From Dioscorea cayenensis subsp. rotundata (taxonomy: Eukaryota; Streptophyta; Magnoliopsida; Dioscoreales; Dioscoreaceae): a stretch of 64,000 nt of DNA. The position numbers and the translations under genes are program-made. The stretch spans positions 4,987,622 through 5,051,621 of the forward strand of contig NC_052489.1 in the NCBI RefSeq assembly GCF_009730915.1, in the 5' to 3' direction. The notes beneath the pieces were generated by a model. It was given only the letters and a program-made list of their open reading frames with translations. It made no database searches and was not told the origin of the DNA. Below, in pieces: positions 36,082 through 50,066 of this stretch (position 1 is the first letter of the stretch; the number at the start of each line of letters is the position of its first letter).

Positions 36082-39000
36082 TTACAGAGGTAGAATGGAC
36101 AATGTTGATTCTGAAGGATGACCGGGATGCTTTCTTAGCTCAGGGTTACTTTGGAAAAGAGATGCTCGTTTAGGGTTTACAAGCAATAGCTGTTGCGTGT
36201 CCTTAGGGAGAACATTGAAGACTGCCTGAAGATCGCCTTTCAGCTTTTGGCAGGCTTTGGCGGAGTCTACTCCGCCATTTCCGGATTGATGCAACTACAG
36301 TAAAAATTGCCAGAAATTACATCAGGACATTAGGTCTGATACCATGCTGAACCACACACATTCAATAATAGGATTGACAGCATAGATGGGCCGGCTTGCT
36401 CAAAAAAACATAAGGAATATCACAGTGCCAGACTGATGTGCCTAATCAATACTGCCAAGTGATAGAAATGTCAAGATCATTTATTAGTTGTTGATTATGC
36501 CAACTCAACAGTTCATACCATGGAAGAGGTGTTCAATTCATAAACAGTTACAAACGTGAAGGAAAATTGGAAACTACCTGATGTAAAAATATTGGTGATT
36601 GAATGCAACTGCAATAGATTATTTAACAAGACTAATTAAGGAAATTTGGAAACTATGCACACCCCCTAGGTGGATGTTACAGTTCTTTGTGTCTGTAAAG
36701 ATTGGAAGTAGAACATACAAGACCATGTTTATCACCATTGAGTTACAGATCAAGCAATGGTAGAAGGTCACATGTATATTTAGATCTAGTAACTCAAGCA
36801 ATGGTGGAAGATCAAATGTATATTAAGATCTACTACATCTACATCTAGACACCTCTATGATTCTGTCATTCATTTACTCATCTACATAGAGCGTTATAGA
36901 AATATCTTATATAGTCAAAACCATATCCATAAAGTAACTGTATCTAATTATACATCACAAGGATGCAACTTGTGCGATACAACATTATTGAAATGCTTTC
37001 TTTTCTGGAAAAACACATGCTAAACTTGATCTCCTTTAGGAAGAAGAGAAGTTTACCTGACATCAGGCTAAATATCATGTATCGATTTACAACTGAGGTT
37101 GATCTTCCTCAGAATTCAGAACCAGGCAATCTAATCGGAGAACTATAAACAAAATGAACAGGTATGAATATTTTGTTTCTAGCAAGAATCGATCCTGTGT
37201 TTGATACAAGTCTCACATTGAGTTTCTTCTGTCAAACAGCAAAACCAACTTCAATATAATCCCCATTTTCTATCTAGAAAGAATTTTCCACCCTCTGATT
37301 AATAGTTTCAAAATAAGATCCTGGCAGAATCAAATGTCAATATGTGAGGCACTTGCAGAATAGCCGTTCAATTGGAAATGAATGAAGCAAGCAAGCAAAA
37401 AGGTAAATTGCATGCATAATCATCTCACATCTGAAACAGACGAATAAATGTTCCTCGGGCAGAAACTCCAACGGGCAAAGAAGGTTTGTTTGGAAAGCAA
37501 ATTTCATCATATAGTTGGGAGAGGGTATGACTGGAAACTGAAGTGGTAAAATGGCAAGTTGAATTTAATTAAATTTGGTAGAATTAAAAAGAAATATGAA
37601 GCCACTGACATCCACAGGAAATTCATTAATGAAAAATAGTCTTTTATAATTTAGTTGTAGGACACACACACACAACACAAAACTGCAGTTGGTTTTCGCA
37701 AAAATTAATAAATAAAGAAATAAAATGATAATAGATGAAAACTTAAGGTTAGTCCACAAATACACTCTAATATGAAAACCTGAAGTGATTAAGTATTAAA
37801 ATAGACCCTTGAAAACCTTAATGGTCAATTATTTTTCACTAACCAAACTTCAAGAACTATACATAAAAGAATACATAAAAGAAACACTCCACCCATGGGT
37901 TGGACCCAGAACACAGGCAGAAGTCCTTCCACAACAAGAGAAGAGTTGTTGTCCAACAGGAACAAGAAAGGGGAAATATAGATATATATATATATATATA
38001 TAATCCTAATCCAAAATAGTTTGCTTGTGAGAGTTTTTAGACAATGCTATCAAAACATTTAGTCATTTAATGTTAAAAAAACACTCCAAAAGTTTTTAAC
38101 AAAAACTTACAAGTCAAGAGAAAGAATTCGATCACTCTAACCAAATCTCAGAGGCATGATACTTACCTTTCCTTATCTATGTGAACGTCAGTCATCATAG
38201 TTTGTACAGATCATGAGCTTGCATCATTTAGGATTATGAATTTGACAGATCAATGCAATCATAAATTATTTCACTCAGACTCAGTAGCTACACCGAAATT
38301 TTAATTTAGCCTATAATAGGTGTAATTTTATTCACTTGGAATATGATTTTGCTAAAATTTTTTAAGCTACTGAATTGCCATATTTTCTGTTCTGAAAGGA
38401 ATTATGAACCAATTTCTGTGTGGAAAATGTGCCTATATATGTTATACAGTCCAAGCCCAACAAACTGGACTATCAGGATTTGAAGATTTTGACACCAATT
38501 TCTCTGTCCAAATAAAAAAATGACAGAACCACATAATTATTAGAAGTGGCATCATAACATTGAATGAATATGTTCAAGAAGAAATACAGCAACCTTTCTG
38601 TGGAAAGAATCAAATAGAATCAGAGATACTTGTTAAATCCATGCCAAAGAAGGAGATGCATATCACAATTGCGAAAACCAATATTGTCCACCTAAAACTT
38701 AAAGGGCTCTGTAGATAAATACCTCTCTAAATAGTTTCACTTCACATATAACCTTACAAATATTGTGATTCATTATATAATGCAGATTTCCGAAAGAATT
38801 TACACATATTCCTTAGTTCTGGTTTTTCACAAATCACCATCAAAAGGGTATCAGCTTACTTGAAATTACCAAAATCGGCTTAATAAAGTGACCCCAAAAA
38901 TGTCAGATTTCTGTACTTTGCTTTGGCTTATATTCGGTCACATTACATCAATATGCCATTTTTTTAGGACTTCAAGCAAGCCATTTGGATCAGCTCAGAC

Positions 39001-41177
39001 AAAATTATTTATTTTTAAGAGATCAGAGGCAAAATATTGTCCCCAGCCCCACACATGTGGATATTTTATATGTATCGAGGAATGTAATCAATCACAGTAT
39101 TACAGGTGTGCAACTAATAATGTTACAGTTATGCTTTTGGATTGCCCATGATGTACAAAGGCGGTTTTGTTCAGTTGTCTAAGAGTGTAATCCATTTTAC
39201 CAGCATCTCTAGCTACCAGTCTTAGCACAGTAAACATGGACTGTCTAGGTTTCCATGGAATGTCCGAAAAAAGTATTTATCATTTTCTATCATTAGTTTT
39301 AGGAGTTGACAACATGATGAAGAAAATAAAGATATTTAATGCAAATGAAAATCATGCTGGTCATCAGTTTCATAAAATGGGGCAAACTAATAAGGAAAAT
39401 ATGCAATCACAAAACATTTCATATTAAAACATAAAGTCACCTGTATCTCTACAAGCAAATGCCTCTCAATGGCATTGAAAGAATCGACAATCTCCAATTC
39501 AGACATTTTAGATATGAGCTTTTGTATCTCAGTGTTCATCCTAGCCTGCCTCCATAGTCTCTGCTGCTCTTGTTCAGCCGCAGCACGCCTTCTTTGAAAC
39601 CAAGGCATGAAATTTTTTCCTTTCAAAAAGCGCCTGCAAAATGGTTTGAAATCGACAAGAATCAAAACCGACAAACGTGCAAAAGGAAGATCTAGCAACT
39701 TTTTGATTACCCTCAAATAACAAAATCACCTGTACAAGTCCAACCAGTTAGACCTCATTCTTTTGGACAAGAACTTCCCAGGACCCCTTGCTGCCAAGCC
39801 ACGCAGGAATTCCTCTGCATCAAATGGAGGCAATGGAGGAGGATTCACAAAAGGCGAACTCCCCTCCGAAGGGGTGGTAGGCCGCAAGTAGGGACCAAAG
39901 GGAGCGAGAAAGTTCGAAGTGAGCTCCATAAAATGCCGTCTCAGAATCTCATTGTTAACCACTGACATTGACTCCTCAACCCTAGGAGTCATCCCTGCAT
40001 CAACAAGCCTATTCAGAACAGCAGTGTCAGGCTTCGTGGTGGCTGCATAGGAGCTCCAAACAGCTTCTTTGTGCTCATTCATGAGACAAAGAGGCCCCTC
40101 TCTTCTCAGCTTCATAGCATTCAACAAGCTCAAAGGAGAGAACTTGTTTAGTTGCTCAAGGTTCAGCCTTCCAGGCCCGGAGCTCCTCACATTGCCAGTA
40201 GAGGCGGATCGGGGAGGTGAAGGGACGACCTTGGCCGGACCAGGGCTGGGGATCCCCACAGAAATGACATGAGGAATGTTCTTAAGAGCTTTCAAGAAGA
40301 AGAGATTGGTGACACCGAGAAGCATTGGGGGGAACTCCGCTCCTTCAGGGAGAGCATTCAGCCTGGCGAAATCAGGATCATGGATGGTGAAATAAGGGCG
40401 GAAGTCGACGCTATAAAGCAAAGGGGAGACAAGGCTGACAAGCGCCGCCACGGCCTCGGAGCACTGGGGAGGGGAGGGGGCGACGAGGAGGATGGGTTCC
40501 CCAATAATGAGGAGCTCCCATAACATCCATAGATTGAGTAGGAGACCACGGAAAGAGGCAAAGAGGTCGGAGTCGTGGAAAAGGCCATGAGAGGGAGAAG
40601 GGTCATCAGGAGAAGGAGGGAGGAGTACCTTAAGCGCGGCGTTTCCAATTGGGAGCTCCATGGGGCGACCGAGAAGAGGCGCAGGCCAGGAAGAGACGTG
40701 GGAGGCGACGAGGGAGAGGGCAGTGGCGCCGATATCGAAATAGAGAGGAGCCAGGATCTGGAGGACAGGACGGAACACAGAGGAGAAAGGGGAGTGGGAG
40801 ACGATGACGACAGAGCGCTGGTCACCACCGCGAGGAAGGCGATCGTCCTGGCGCCGGCGGTTGAAGACGAAACCATACAAAAAGGAGGAGGGAGAAGAGG
40901 AGGAGGGGAGCCGGAAGGAGAAGATGGAGTCGTGGATGGAGGAACGGCGAGGAGCGGGGGGATGATGGTGCTGAGACATGGAATCAGGGAAGGATGAGAA
41001 GGCGATGTGGAGCTGAGCATCAGCAGAGAGGGCATCGGAGGGGAAGGAGTCCTCAATGATCTGCCCGCGTTCAAGGTCGAAGCGGATCGTGCACAGGGCG
41101 ATGAGCCAACGGCGAAGCGCGACGAGGTTGGCAGTGGAACTCGCCGGCGCGGCGGCGGAATCGCGCGCGCGGTTCAT
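36082..41177 (-). CDS. DENND6/FAM116-type DENN-domain protein (putative Rab GEF)
   Basis: Three exons (39730-41177, 39441-39633, 36082-36294) join in frame to 617 aa. The start at 41177 (MNRARDSAAA) opens the GC-rich first exon. The uDENN start is clear: ALCTIRFDLERGQIIEDSFP and HIAFSSFPDSMSQHH, followed by SSIHDSIFSFR and LYGFVFNRRRQD as in FAM116/DENND6. The cDENN region includes LNLWMLWELLIIGEPILLVA, SLVSPLLYSVDFRPYFTIHD and MLLGVTNLFFLKAL. The C-terminal part has FLKGKNFMPWFQRRRAAAEQ, a Lys/Glu/Leu-rich helix, and NVLPKDTQQLLLVNPKRASLF. Animal DENND6 proteins are exchange factors for Rab GTPases in endosomal recycling; the plant role is inferred from family only. Intron 2 is about 3.1 kb and contains a TA repeat at 37982-38001. 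The first exon is strikingly GC-rich against the AT-rich surroundings, a pattern common in monocot genes. Confidence 0.9.
37982..38001. repeat. (TA)n microsatellite in DENND6-like intron 2
   Basis: Uninterrupted TA dinucleotide run inside the long second intron. Confidence 0.85.
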
Positions 41178-41235
41178 TGGGGCAATTCGTCAGTCATCTC
41201 ATCGGCATCATTTCACTGTGCTTCTCTTTTTGCTC

Positions 41236-41263
41236 TTCTTTCTTCTTCTTCTTCTTCTTCTTC
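41236..41263. repeat. (TTC)n tract in the DENND6-like 5' flank
   Basis: On the - strand this reads as a GAA run about 60 bp upstream of the DENND6-like start codon, so it probably lies in the 5' UTR or core promoter. Confidence 0.8.
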
Positions 41264-42139
41264 TCTCCATTACATTTCACAGTTAACTCTCATTTTTTTT
41301 AATATTAATATTAATTATTAGTATTATTAAGAAAAAAAAATATAATTAATAAAATATTTTGTGTATTAATTGTGGTAGAATGTTTGTTTTGTGAAATCGC
41401 TAAAAACCCCTTTTAAGCTAGAAATTATCAAAAAAATACCCCTGCTAGTTTTAGTAATCCCCAAAATCCCTCCTTTAAACTCTATGCTTTTTCAAACCCC
41501 CAAACCCCCGTAGAATCTGATGCGAATCTGAGTGAAGTTTCAAATTTTTTGGACGTAAAAATGCCCTCTGCATGGGGAGTCGTGGGTCGCAGCCCATCTC
41601 AGGGCGATTTGAGAGGAAGTGGCGGCTTTTCCGTAGGGTAACCCCGGAGATCTAATTTATCGGAGCCGCTTAATCGCTTTTTTTCTCAACTCACGCCTTC
41701 GCCTTTTCCATTTTCGGCTCGCTCCGAAAGTCGTTCTCTACCTGCCAAGCCTCCAGAATCGGCATTTCATCGCCTTTTTCCCTTTCCACCTCAGATCTCA
41801 AGGAGAAGTCCCCTCACAAGCAACTAGTTGGCATTTCATCGCTTGAAATCTAAGGTATTGAGTATGGTTTTTACGTTAACTGTCTCGTTACAAAGAAAGA
41901 TTTTTTTCGCTTTTGTTTTCGTGCTCCCTGCTTTTTGTCGGAAGATATCAAGTCTCGCAGGGGATTTCTACCGGGTTTTGTTAGTCTCATAGGAGATTTC
42001 TACCGGGTTTTTGTTTTTGTTTTGTATTTGTCGTATGTATACACTATCGAATTAGTTTTTTTCGATCATATGATTTCGTGTAATATTTATAACGTACATT
42101 TCCCGCTTCGCTTGATATGGTTGCAGCTTTTACAAACGA

Positions 42140-42310
42140 GGTCGACGCTTAAGAAACGAGATGTTACAGCTTAACATTTGTTGTCTCCTGCTTAAGTATT
42201 CTCGCCTCTGCTTAACAAAATGGGTCTCTGCTTAACATTTTATATCTCTCGCTTAATAACCGAGAGTTTACCGCTTAAAACTTTATATTTCCGCTTAAAC
42301 TTTTCGTCAA
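42140..42310. repeat. cluster of GCTTAA-type motifs (first of several)
   Basis: About eight occurrences of gcttaa(a/c/g/t) fall within 170 bp at irregular 15-35-bp spacing. Similar clusters in this block lie near 43190-43340, 44620-44790, 45690-46130 and 49020-49430, with the complement or GTTTAA variants near 46750-46910, 48240-48380, 49610-49760 and 50410-50560. They sit between the open stretches. Confidence 0.6.
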
Positions 42311-42544
42311 TACCGCATGTCAATGTGTTGTTATCGCCGCAGTTTGTGATTACGGGCGGTCAACCCTAGTTAACGGTCGATGCTATTTCGACACCTCAGA
42401 GTGGAGACTTTTAGTCAATCGAAAAATAACACGACCCCCTATTAATCGGGAAATTATTCGACGGACACCGCTTATAGCTGCTCATCGAGCTCGAAGCTAT
42501 ATACCAAGAGAGAGCCCTTCTGATTCTCTTTTGCAGCAGGCACG

Positions 42545-44560
42545 ATGGTCGCACCAATAAATTCAGATCTGGGGAAAAACCCGCCGAAGTTTCGCACCTC
42601 AAGACGTGGCCCTCGTGGCTTTGGTCTCAGGCTACGATGGCGAGGCAAAGTGGTCTTTCGTAAGAAGAAAACCAGTCGCCGTCAAGGGCTGGATCTATCA
42701 AAGACCCACGAGAGACATGCAGACTCCATCAAGAGCACTCGTCAGAACTTGTTCGACGTAGGGAGAAGAAGATACTCGCCAAACTCCCGACGCGTGACTT
42801 TCACGGGGACAGCCCTCTTCCCAAATACATCATGCTCGGTTCCGAATCGGATCGCTGATTACGCCGATGATCTACCGACCCATGGGCGACACGCACGGGC
42901 GCAGCGACGCACTGCGGCTTTGCATGGAGGATATTCCACAAGCACCGCCCGAGCGCAAGATAGATGCGCCCGGAAGAAGACCAACATGTGGTACATTAAG
43001 GGTTGCTCTGGTCGCGCTTTAACGCCCTGTTTTACGAAATGACCGAACGGGAAGAAAGTCCATTTTCAGCAAGATCCCAAGGATGTCGCTACATGTGAAA
43101 GTACTTACCCGAAGTAAGCGACTCAGAGAAACGAGCTTGTCATCGCTCGATGGAAAAGAGGTAATAAATCATGGACAATGTTTAACATAAGTCTTTAACG
43201 CTTAAACATTTTATTTAGCGCTTAACTTTAGTATTTACCGCTTAACTCTTATTCATACCGGGTTTAAATATTTTTGTTCTCCGCTTAATTATATTCTATA
43301 ACGCTTAAAATATATAAACACTGCTTAAATATAGTTTTTTTATAGTTTAAAATGAATGATTTCACCGAAATTGTTTCGTTTACATATGTTAGTTTCCTCG
43401 AGATGGTTCCCGAGAATGTCAAGAAGAAATATTTGTGGGGGCCAACCGACTGACGGATGCCATCGCTCCCGAACCACTCGCTCAAGGCTGGACGAGAGGG
43501 CAGCCTTTCATCGCGCGCTACTGGACGCCGCTCTCCTACTTCCACCCCACCACGCAGCACGCATTCCCTCGACGCCGAGAAGCCCTCCCCTACCCCTGCA
43601 GATCGCAACAACCCCCTACCACGACAACGATAGCTCCCCGAGCGTGGCAGCCCCCGACCATGGCAGCCCTCTCCCGACTCGGTAGCTCCCACCGCGACAT
43701 TAGGCGAAGATGTCACCGCGAACTCTTACGCAGTACGCCAGATATTGACGATCGAAGTTTTCGCTTGTCGCCGTGTCGAGGCGCCGGAAGGACGTTTCAC
43801 AATCGGGACCGCGCCATCCTCGAAAGAATCAAGCACCCGGACGAACGAGGCGCCGGAATTTCGACGACGACGACATCATCGGAAGGTCATTCCAAGCGGC
43901 CACATTCAAGAGACTTGCGAAAAAGAGGAGAACAATATCGCCTCGCCTCCACCGCCGACCGACGATGAAACAATAGCAACACCATCGGCTACCGATGTCG
44001 TTGTCGAGAAGGACATCGAGACGATGCGCTCGCTAGCCGCTGAGAAGGTCCCGACTTTCTTCTCGATGAAATCTCGACCCTGGAACCGGCCGCCAAGATC
44101 ATGCGCATCAAAGATGGACACAATCCTCAAGATCAAGAACAAGTTAAGGGGCGTGTCTCCCAATGCCGCCGTTGTCATGGCCACTGGCTGAGAAGATCGT
44201 CGAATCCGCTGCTGCGGCCGCGGACGCGGCCGACAAGATCGCAGCCCAAGCAGACACAATCCCACCACAACAAGAACCATGTAAGGATGTGTTCATGGCT
44301 GATGCCGCCGCCGCTGCCCCTCAAGATCGGGGCCGCACACAAATCCCACAACAAGAATAACCATGTAAGGACGTGTTCATAGCTGATGTCGCCGCCATCG
44401 TCCCCCGCATCGAAGGAAGATGTCACGAAGACCCCGACCGAGCAACGAGAGAGATGATCAAGGCCAATCAAAAATCGACCGGACTTTGCTCGGAAAGCTT
44501 TTTATTCAAGAAGAAGAAATGGGTTGTCCCGAGTCGTTTTAACAAATACGAAAGGTGAGT
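42545..44560 (+). pseudogene. N-terminal part of the Ulp1-carrying MULE protein, decayed, uncertain
   Basis: Several overlapping open stretches in different + frames (42545-43042, 43435-43968, 43745-44191, 44373-44558) are rich in Arg, Pro, Ser, Thr and Ala. They are separated by GCTTAA-rich clusters that look like non-coding inserts. They lie directly upstream of the Ulp1 protease remnant on the same strand, so they may be earlier exons of the same transposon protein. I recognise no domain here. Confidence 0.35.
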
Positions 44561-44859
44561 CGATGAGGATCTTCCTCAACCGCTCTACGGATCGGTAAGT
44601 GTAAAAGTTTTTTTATGATATTGTTTTAAAGGTTTTATTATAGTGTTTAACAATTACCTAATAGTGTTTAATACGCTTTATGTTATCATTTAATTTGTCT
44701 ACTTAACATTTAATTATATATAATATCATGTAACAATTGATAATATCATTTAAATATTTATAATATGGTCTTATTATATCTCAGTTATCGCTTAACCTCA
44801 AGACTCGCTGCATGGAAGAACGACGTCGCCAAGCACCACACGCCGATAAATTATACACG

Positions 44860-45440
44860 CCGCTGAGGGGAAGGAGATGGTCATCGATGATGTGATGGAC
44901 GCTCAGATGCATAATACAAAAGTCACGAGCAAAGAGCCATATCCTTACAAGAAGCGCGCCCATCACCGTCATCACTATACTGCTTTACGCCCAAGCGAGA
45001 CGACGCATACGACACACCATTAGGGCTATGATCGGGATGTCATGCGAAATCGCATGAAGTTCAAATTGTCATCCTCCCGATAATCATGAATGGCCACTTC
45101 CATGTCGCCGTCTCCCGACAATGATAAAACAGTGAATACAGTGCATTATTCTTCATGTCCCGGTACGATAAGGACGCTGACATGGTAAGTTCTTTAATTA
45201 CGTCCCTATTAATATCCTGCTTGGTATTTAAATCGCTATTCTAATCTCGACTTGCATATCTCGACAATGAATCTATTCGACAATCGTGTCGATATGGAGT
45301 TCGCTGAGTCGGGCGATCGAGCAAAGTACCCACTCGCACGCATACATAGAAACCCCACGCCCTAAAAACAAGGAAGCGCCGATCATGCCCGCCTCACGCC
45401 ATGCGCTTTATCGAGCAATTACTTTGGGGTGAGAAGTAAC
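44860..45440 (+). pseudogene. Ulp1-like (C48) cysteine protease domain of a MULE, frameshifted
   Basis: Across shifting + frames the order of blocks matches MULE-associated Ulp1/adenain-type proteases. These are KEMVIDDVMDAQMH (about 44870), KEPYPYKKRA, IVILPIIMNGHFHVAV with the catalytic-His region (about 45065-45113), then YSALFFMSRYDKDADM, and MRFIEQLLWGEK at 45401-45436. The segment just before MRFIEQ, where the family has the catalytic Cys in a DCGVF-type motif, is altered (gatcatgcccgcctcacgcc), so the nucleophile is not readable. A stop follows HVAVSRQ. Ulp1-type proteases remove SUMO-like modifiers in cells; in MULEs their role is not well understood. This copy is dead. Confidence 0.65.
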
Positions 45441-46189
45441 GGCCACCGCAGCATGCACGCTCCTTACCTCGACATTTCGTAGATGTTACCCGCGATACTT
45501 AATGGGGTCGCCACAAGCTGGGTTAAATTTTTGTTTTTTTCAAGAACATGTCCCCGTGATATCCGAATGTCAATTTTATTTTCGAACGTAACTCGACAAA
45601 TTCAATTCATTGTTTTCGTGTTCAAGAGCATGACTTGTATATGTTAATGTAAATTTTGTTTGTTTTTGAATCAGTAAAGTAGGTTAAATTCCATCTCGGG
45701 CCATTTCATTGTTTAATTTACGCTCTAATTGTGTACATTTCACTTTCATTGTTTAAATATACTATATATCGCTTTAAACATCGCTTTTAAATATTTCAAA
45801 AATACGCTGCACTCCGCTTAAAAATAACACTCGCCTCGCTTAACTAAATGCATTCATTGTTTAAATAAATATGGGAAGTTGCCCATCAATAACTTGTATA
45901 TCTCAATGTAAAGTTTGTTTGTTTTCAATCAGAAGGCAGTGTTAAATTTCATTCGGGCTCATTTCATTGTTTAATTTACGTCAGAAGTTGTGTACATTTC
46001 GCTTCATTGTTTAAATATACCATATATCGCTTTAAACATCAGCTGAAATATTTCAAATTACACAGCATCCGCTTAAAAATAACAACGTCTCCTGCTTAAA
46101 TACATTCAATTCAGTCAGAAAGAGTAAGAGTTTAAATATGGAAATAACTCCATCAATACACAACGCTTTCCATGTCATCGCCGGGCTTT

Positions 46190-48690
46190 ATTAACAATAC
46201 CTAGTCGGCCACAGCCTATCAGCAAGATCGCCGATCGCGGCTCGGATCCATGGCAGCGGGCCGCAATGTAACTCATGGACATCAAACGCTGCGACTCGAT
46301 CCTCTTTCGCCTCAGGCCGCCCAGTGCCGCCTTTCTCGCCACAGCGGTCGCGAACGAAGCTCACGATTTCCGCCCAAGGCCCGCCATCGCCGGGTACGGG
46401 AATATAGCATCCTTGTACGCAAGCTTTGTAATTGTCGACGGTGAAGTACCCGCTAATAAATCGACTGTACGCTGCGTCTCTGCTCGCATTGTTGCCGCGC
46501 AAGCGTGTTTCGCAAGGGATACCATAAACTCGCCACCTTCGACACGAACAAGTTCTCGACGGCGAGATCCACAGTAGTCGTCGACCGTCGATCACTTCGA
46601 ACGATCATCGCACACAACGACCAACACGAAGATTTCTGCCGCCCTCAACAATGATCGCTACCTTTGGAATGTATGTCCGGGCATAAGTAGGTCTCCCATT
46701 TGTTCGCTTGCTCACGCCCTTACATAACATGCGATCAACTCGAAACCTCGCAAAATAAGGTTAAACAAAGATGATGATGGTTAAATAATCCGTAAACATG
46801 TTTAAACATTATTGTAAATATTTAAACGAAAGGATTAATATTTAAAGTCAGACAAGTGTAATTAAACAAAAATTGAGAATGTTTAAAGGGTAACACTAAA
46901 TGTTAAGTGAAAACCAACATTCGCAGCACCTTACGGAGTCGACCATTTTCGCCACCGGTAAATGACGAGCTTCCTTGATCCAAGCATCGAACGACTCCGC
47001 GACGCTTGAATACATCTCACCCCAACGATCACCTCCCGAATGTATAATTCACCAACGTGCCATATCCGATTTATTAATCAACCAGATGATGAGCTTCGTA
47101 ATGCGGCTCGCAGCTCATTCTACTGGATCATCGAAATCTTTAGCCGTGGACGCCCACGCAATGCGGAAGCATATAGACCAAAGACTCCTCCTCAACGCCT
47201 TCCCAAGTCCGACATCGCTTTCATAAAATTGGCCTCCAAATGTCGAAGACAGATGCATGTGGCGAAGAAGGGAAGACTCGCAATCATGCGCCTACAAGGC
47301 CCTCGACTCGTCTCGACACGAAGGTAATTATCTCATGATAATCTCCATCCTCGTATAAGGCATCGCCTAACTTAGATATGAACCAAGTCCAATCGGCATC
47401 GGGTCTCGCTGTCGACTATACCGAGGCGACGTGGAAAAACCATTGTTTCCATCTTTCCCTCGCGGCACCCAAAGAGCGTACTCCCGATATTTTCCAAGGA
47501 GGCTGGGTACCATCGAGAAATCAAAGCAGCCGCTTGCAAGCCCTCTGAATCCCACAATACACGCTACCGAAGAAAAAGAATGCACGCTTAAAAACGATCA
47601 CCGCCTCTTTCCACGATCGCAACGCCGCGGATTTGTCTCAGCCCACCTTATCCACATACCAAAGCAAACAAATATAGTCGGAGATGTCACCGCCACGAGG
47701 ACCACCCGCATGCTCTTTTTTCCCAACCAAGCCTCGCTTGTATGGTATGTGGACACCATGTTCCCCGCAACATGTCCTTCCCGAATGTCGACGGCCTCGC
47801 ATAAGGGACGGTCCCTCGAGCTTCGAATCACTCGCTGCGCATTTTTTTCGACGCTTTCGGATGCGACGTCAACCTACGCCACCACCGCAAGTGTGCGACG
47901 GGTTGATTGTCTTAATTTCGAAAGTATTTTTTTGTTATACTCTTTTGATGCATGAAGGCGCCAACGACAACCATCGCAAAGACATTCCACACCACCCGAT
48001 GTTTTTTTCGCTCTTTATGAAATCGAAGTCAAAATTCCTTTTTGATCGCATGATTTCAAGTACATCCCTCGAAAATGTTCGACATCAGCCAAAAACGCTG
48101 TCCAATATCCAACGACAAAGACTTTCGTAATGATCCGACGAGAAAGGAAGACATCCCACACCGCCGTGGTCACCATGGGGACGAATGGGAGCACTCACGT
48201 AATCAATTCCCCGCCAACACTTCACCAAATAAAAAGATCAATACGTTAGTTGAGAATATAATGTTTAAGTGATAATGACAATATTTAAATGTTAAATTAA
48301 ATACTTAAGCATTTAACTAATAACGTAAAACGACTAGTACAATATGTTAAACAAATGACTGGATATATTTACACAATAACGACCCCTGCATAACCGGAAT
48401 AATTAAAAAGAAAAGGAACTTACAACGAGTAAAACCTCGCTTTTCATTAGGATTCGCAATGGCACATTTTCTCGTCCCTCGACGACAAGATCAACTACAA
48501 AGACATTCAAGATGGAGTGGACGTGACACATCCACCGGAAGTCAACATCGCTTTTCATTGGGCAAACCGCTTTTATATCCATCTCGTGTGATGAACTTAA
48601 CCCTCGATAAGAGAAACTTCGAGACCCCATCGCTCACATATCTCAGCCTAACACCAACTCCCAAGAAGTCTCGAAAGAAATGAACATTAG
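46190..48690 (-). pseudogene. MuDR-type MULE transposase, frameshifted
   Basis: On the - strand the C-terminal portion near 46190-46600 shows CSCRRWRVYGIPC, a SWIM-type zinc-finger start, followed by SRFISGYFTVDNYKACVQG and YIPVP, as in MULE transposases. Upstream, across frames near 47370-47560, are LLGKYRE, GKDGNNGF, GIVDSET and DADWTWFISKLGD, which match the catalytic DDE core. Near 48403-48600, KSDVDFRWMCHVHSIL could be the N-terminal region. Blocks of good similarity are separated by 1-2 base frame changes rather than by many stops. No intact open frame remains. Confidence 0.72.
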
Positions 48691-50066
48691 CACCCTTCCC
48701 TCCCCATCAATCTAGCAATACCACAAAAACTTCCATAATATATCGGTCGAAAAACCAAATCGTATAAACCAAAATGAAGTGAAGAACAAAAAAAGAAGAC
48801 GTAAGAAGAAGAAGTAGAAGGTGTAAAGAACAAACAAAGCAATGAAGGCAAACAAAAAGCGCATAGCTAGTACTGACAGAGGTTAGACTAGACGTGATGT
48901 GATCAGGGCGTATTTTTTTCCCTCCATCCAAGGGCAAAAAGGGAAATATATGTTATCGTCACGAGGAAGACATATTGTCATCGCTCGAATGAATGTTCTC
49001 AACTCAACATGAGTCTCTCGTAAACGCTAAGCTTTTTTTATGTTTAAACAGTATACATATAGTGTTTAAAAATAATGGTTAACTGCTTTAACTAAAGTCT
49101 ATATCATGTAAATAATATGTTATTGTTTAAATTGAATGCTTTCACCGACATCGCTGAAGATGGGTACCTCCCCGGGTCACTCGCTTAAACATCTTTTATG
49201 TATTTTTCTTAAACATCGTTGTCATTGTTTAAAGAGTAACTAGAGTATTGTTTAACTTTTTTTCTATTGTTTACACCGCTGTCATTGTTTAAAGAGTAAC
49301 TTTTTTTCTTAAACACCGTTGTCACTGCTTAAACATATTTACATATTTTCTATTGTTTACAATGACGCTTTCTTTTGTTTCCCACATTGTTTGTTTTTAC
49401 TAGGTCTATGTTTAAATTTCGTAAGTTCACAATCAAATAAGCTTTGTTACGCTTTTATTTATAAAAAGATTTACAACATTTACAACATTTACAACGTCCG
49501 CTCTGACTTTGACACTCACGACTCAACCCTCGTGATAACTAAAACAAGTGTCTCAGACATTCGAATGCTCACAGCGTCTGCATAACATGCGATCAACTTG
49601 AACCCCGCACAACGTACAACATTAAAAAAAGGTTAAACAACACACATTCACTGAAAAACGACTATTAATCAATGTGTCATGGCTCGGACTTAAACGAAGA
49701 TCCCCGGATAGTTAAACAGAGAACTTAATAGTTAGTACACCGATGTCATTTTCTTTAAACGGTAATGTAAAGTCTCTAGTGGTAAATGTCAACCCTCGTC
49801 TTTAAAGGATGTTTTCACTGATCTCCCTCCTCTAGAGAATCCTCCGCAATCACGCAATACGTGAAAAACTTTCTTTTTCTTACCCAAGTCAAAATGCTCT
49901 CTTAATTGCTTTCCCGCCATCCACCACCGGAGAATCCTCCGCATTCGTGCAATTATGAGAGCATTTCGCCTTTGGGCAAGAAAAAGATAGTTTAACTAGT
50001 TCAGTGATTACGGCTAATCGATTCTCAAGATAAGGAAGAAGGCTCACGAAACATCCTTTCATATAG

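Noticed and set aside
40069-41321. Multiple open frames on both strands over the DENND6-like first exon
   Set aside because: GC-rich sequence gives long alternative frames; only the 483-codon - frame carries DENN motifs and splices onward.
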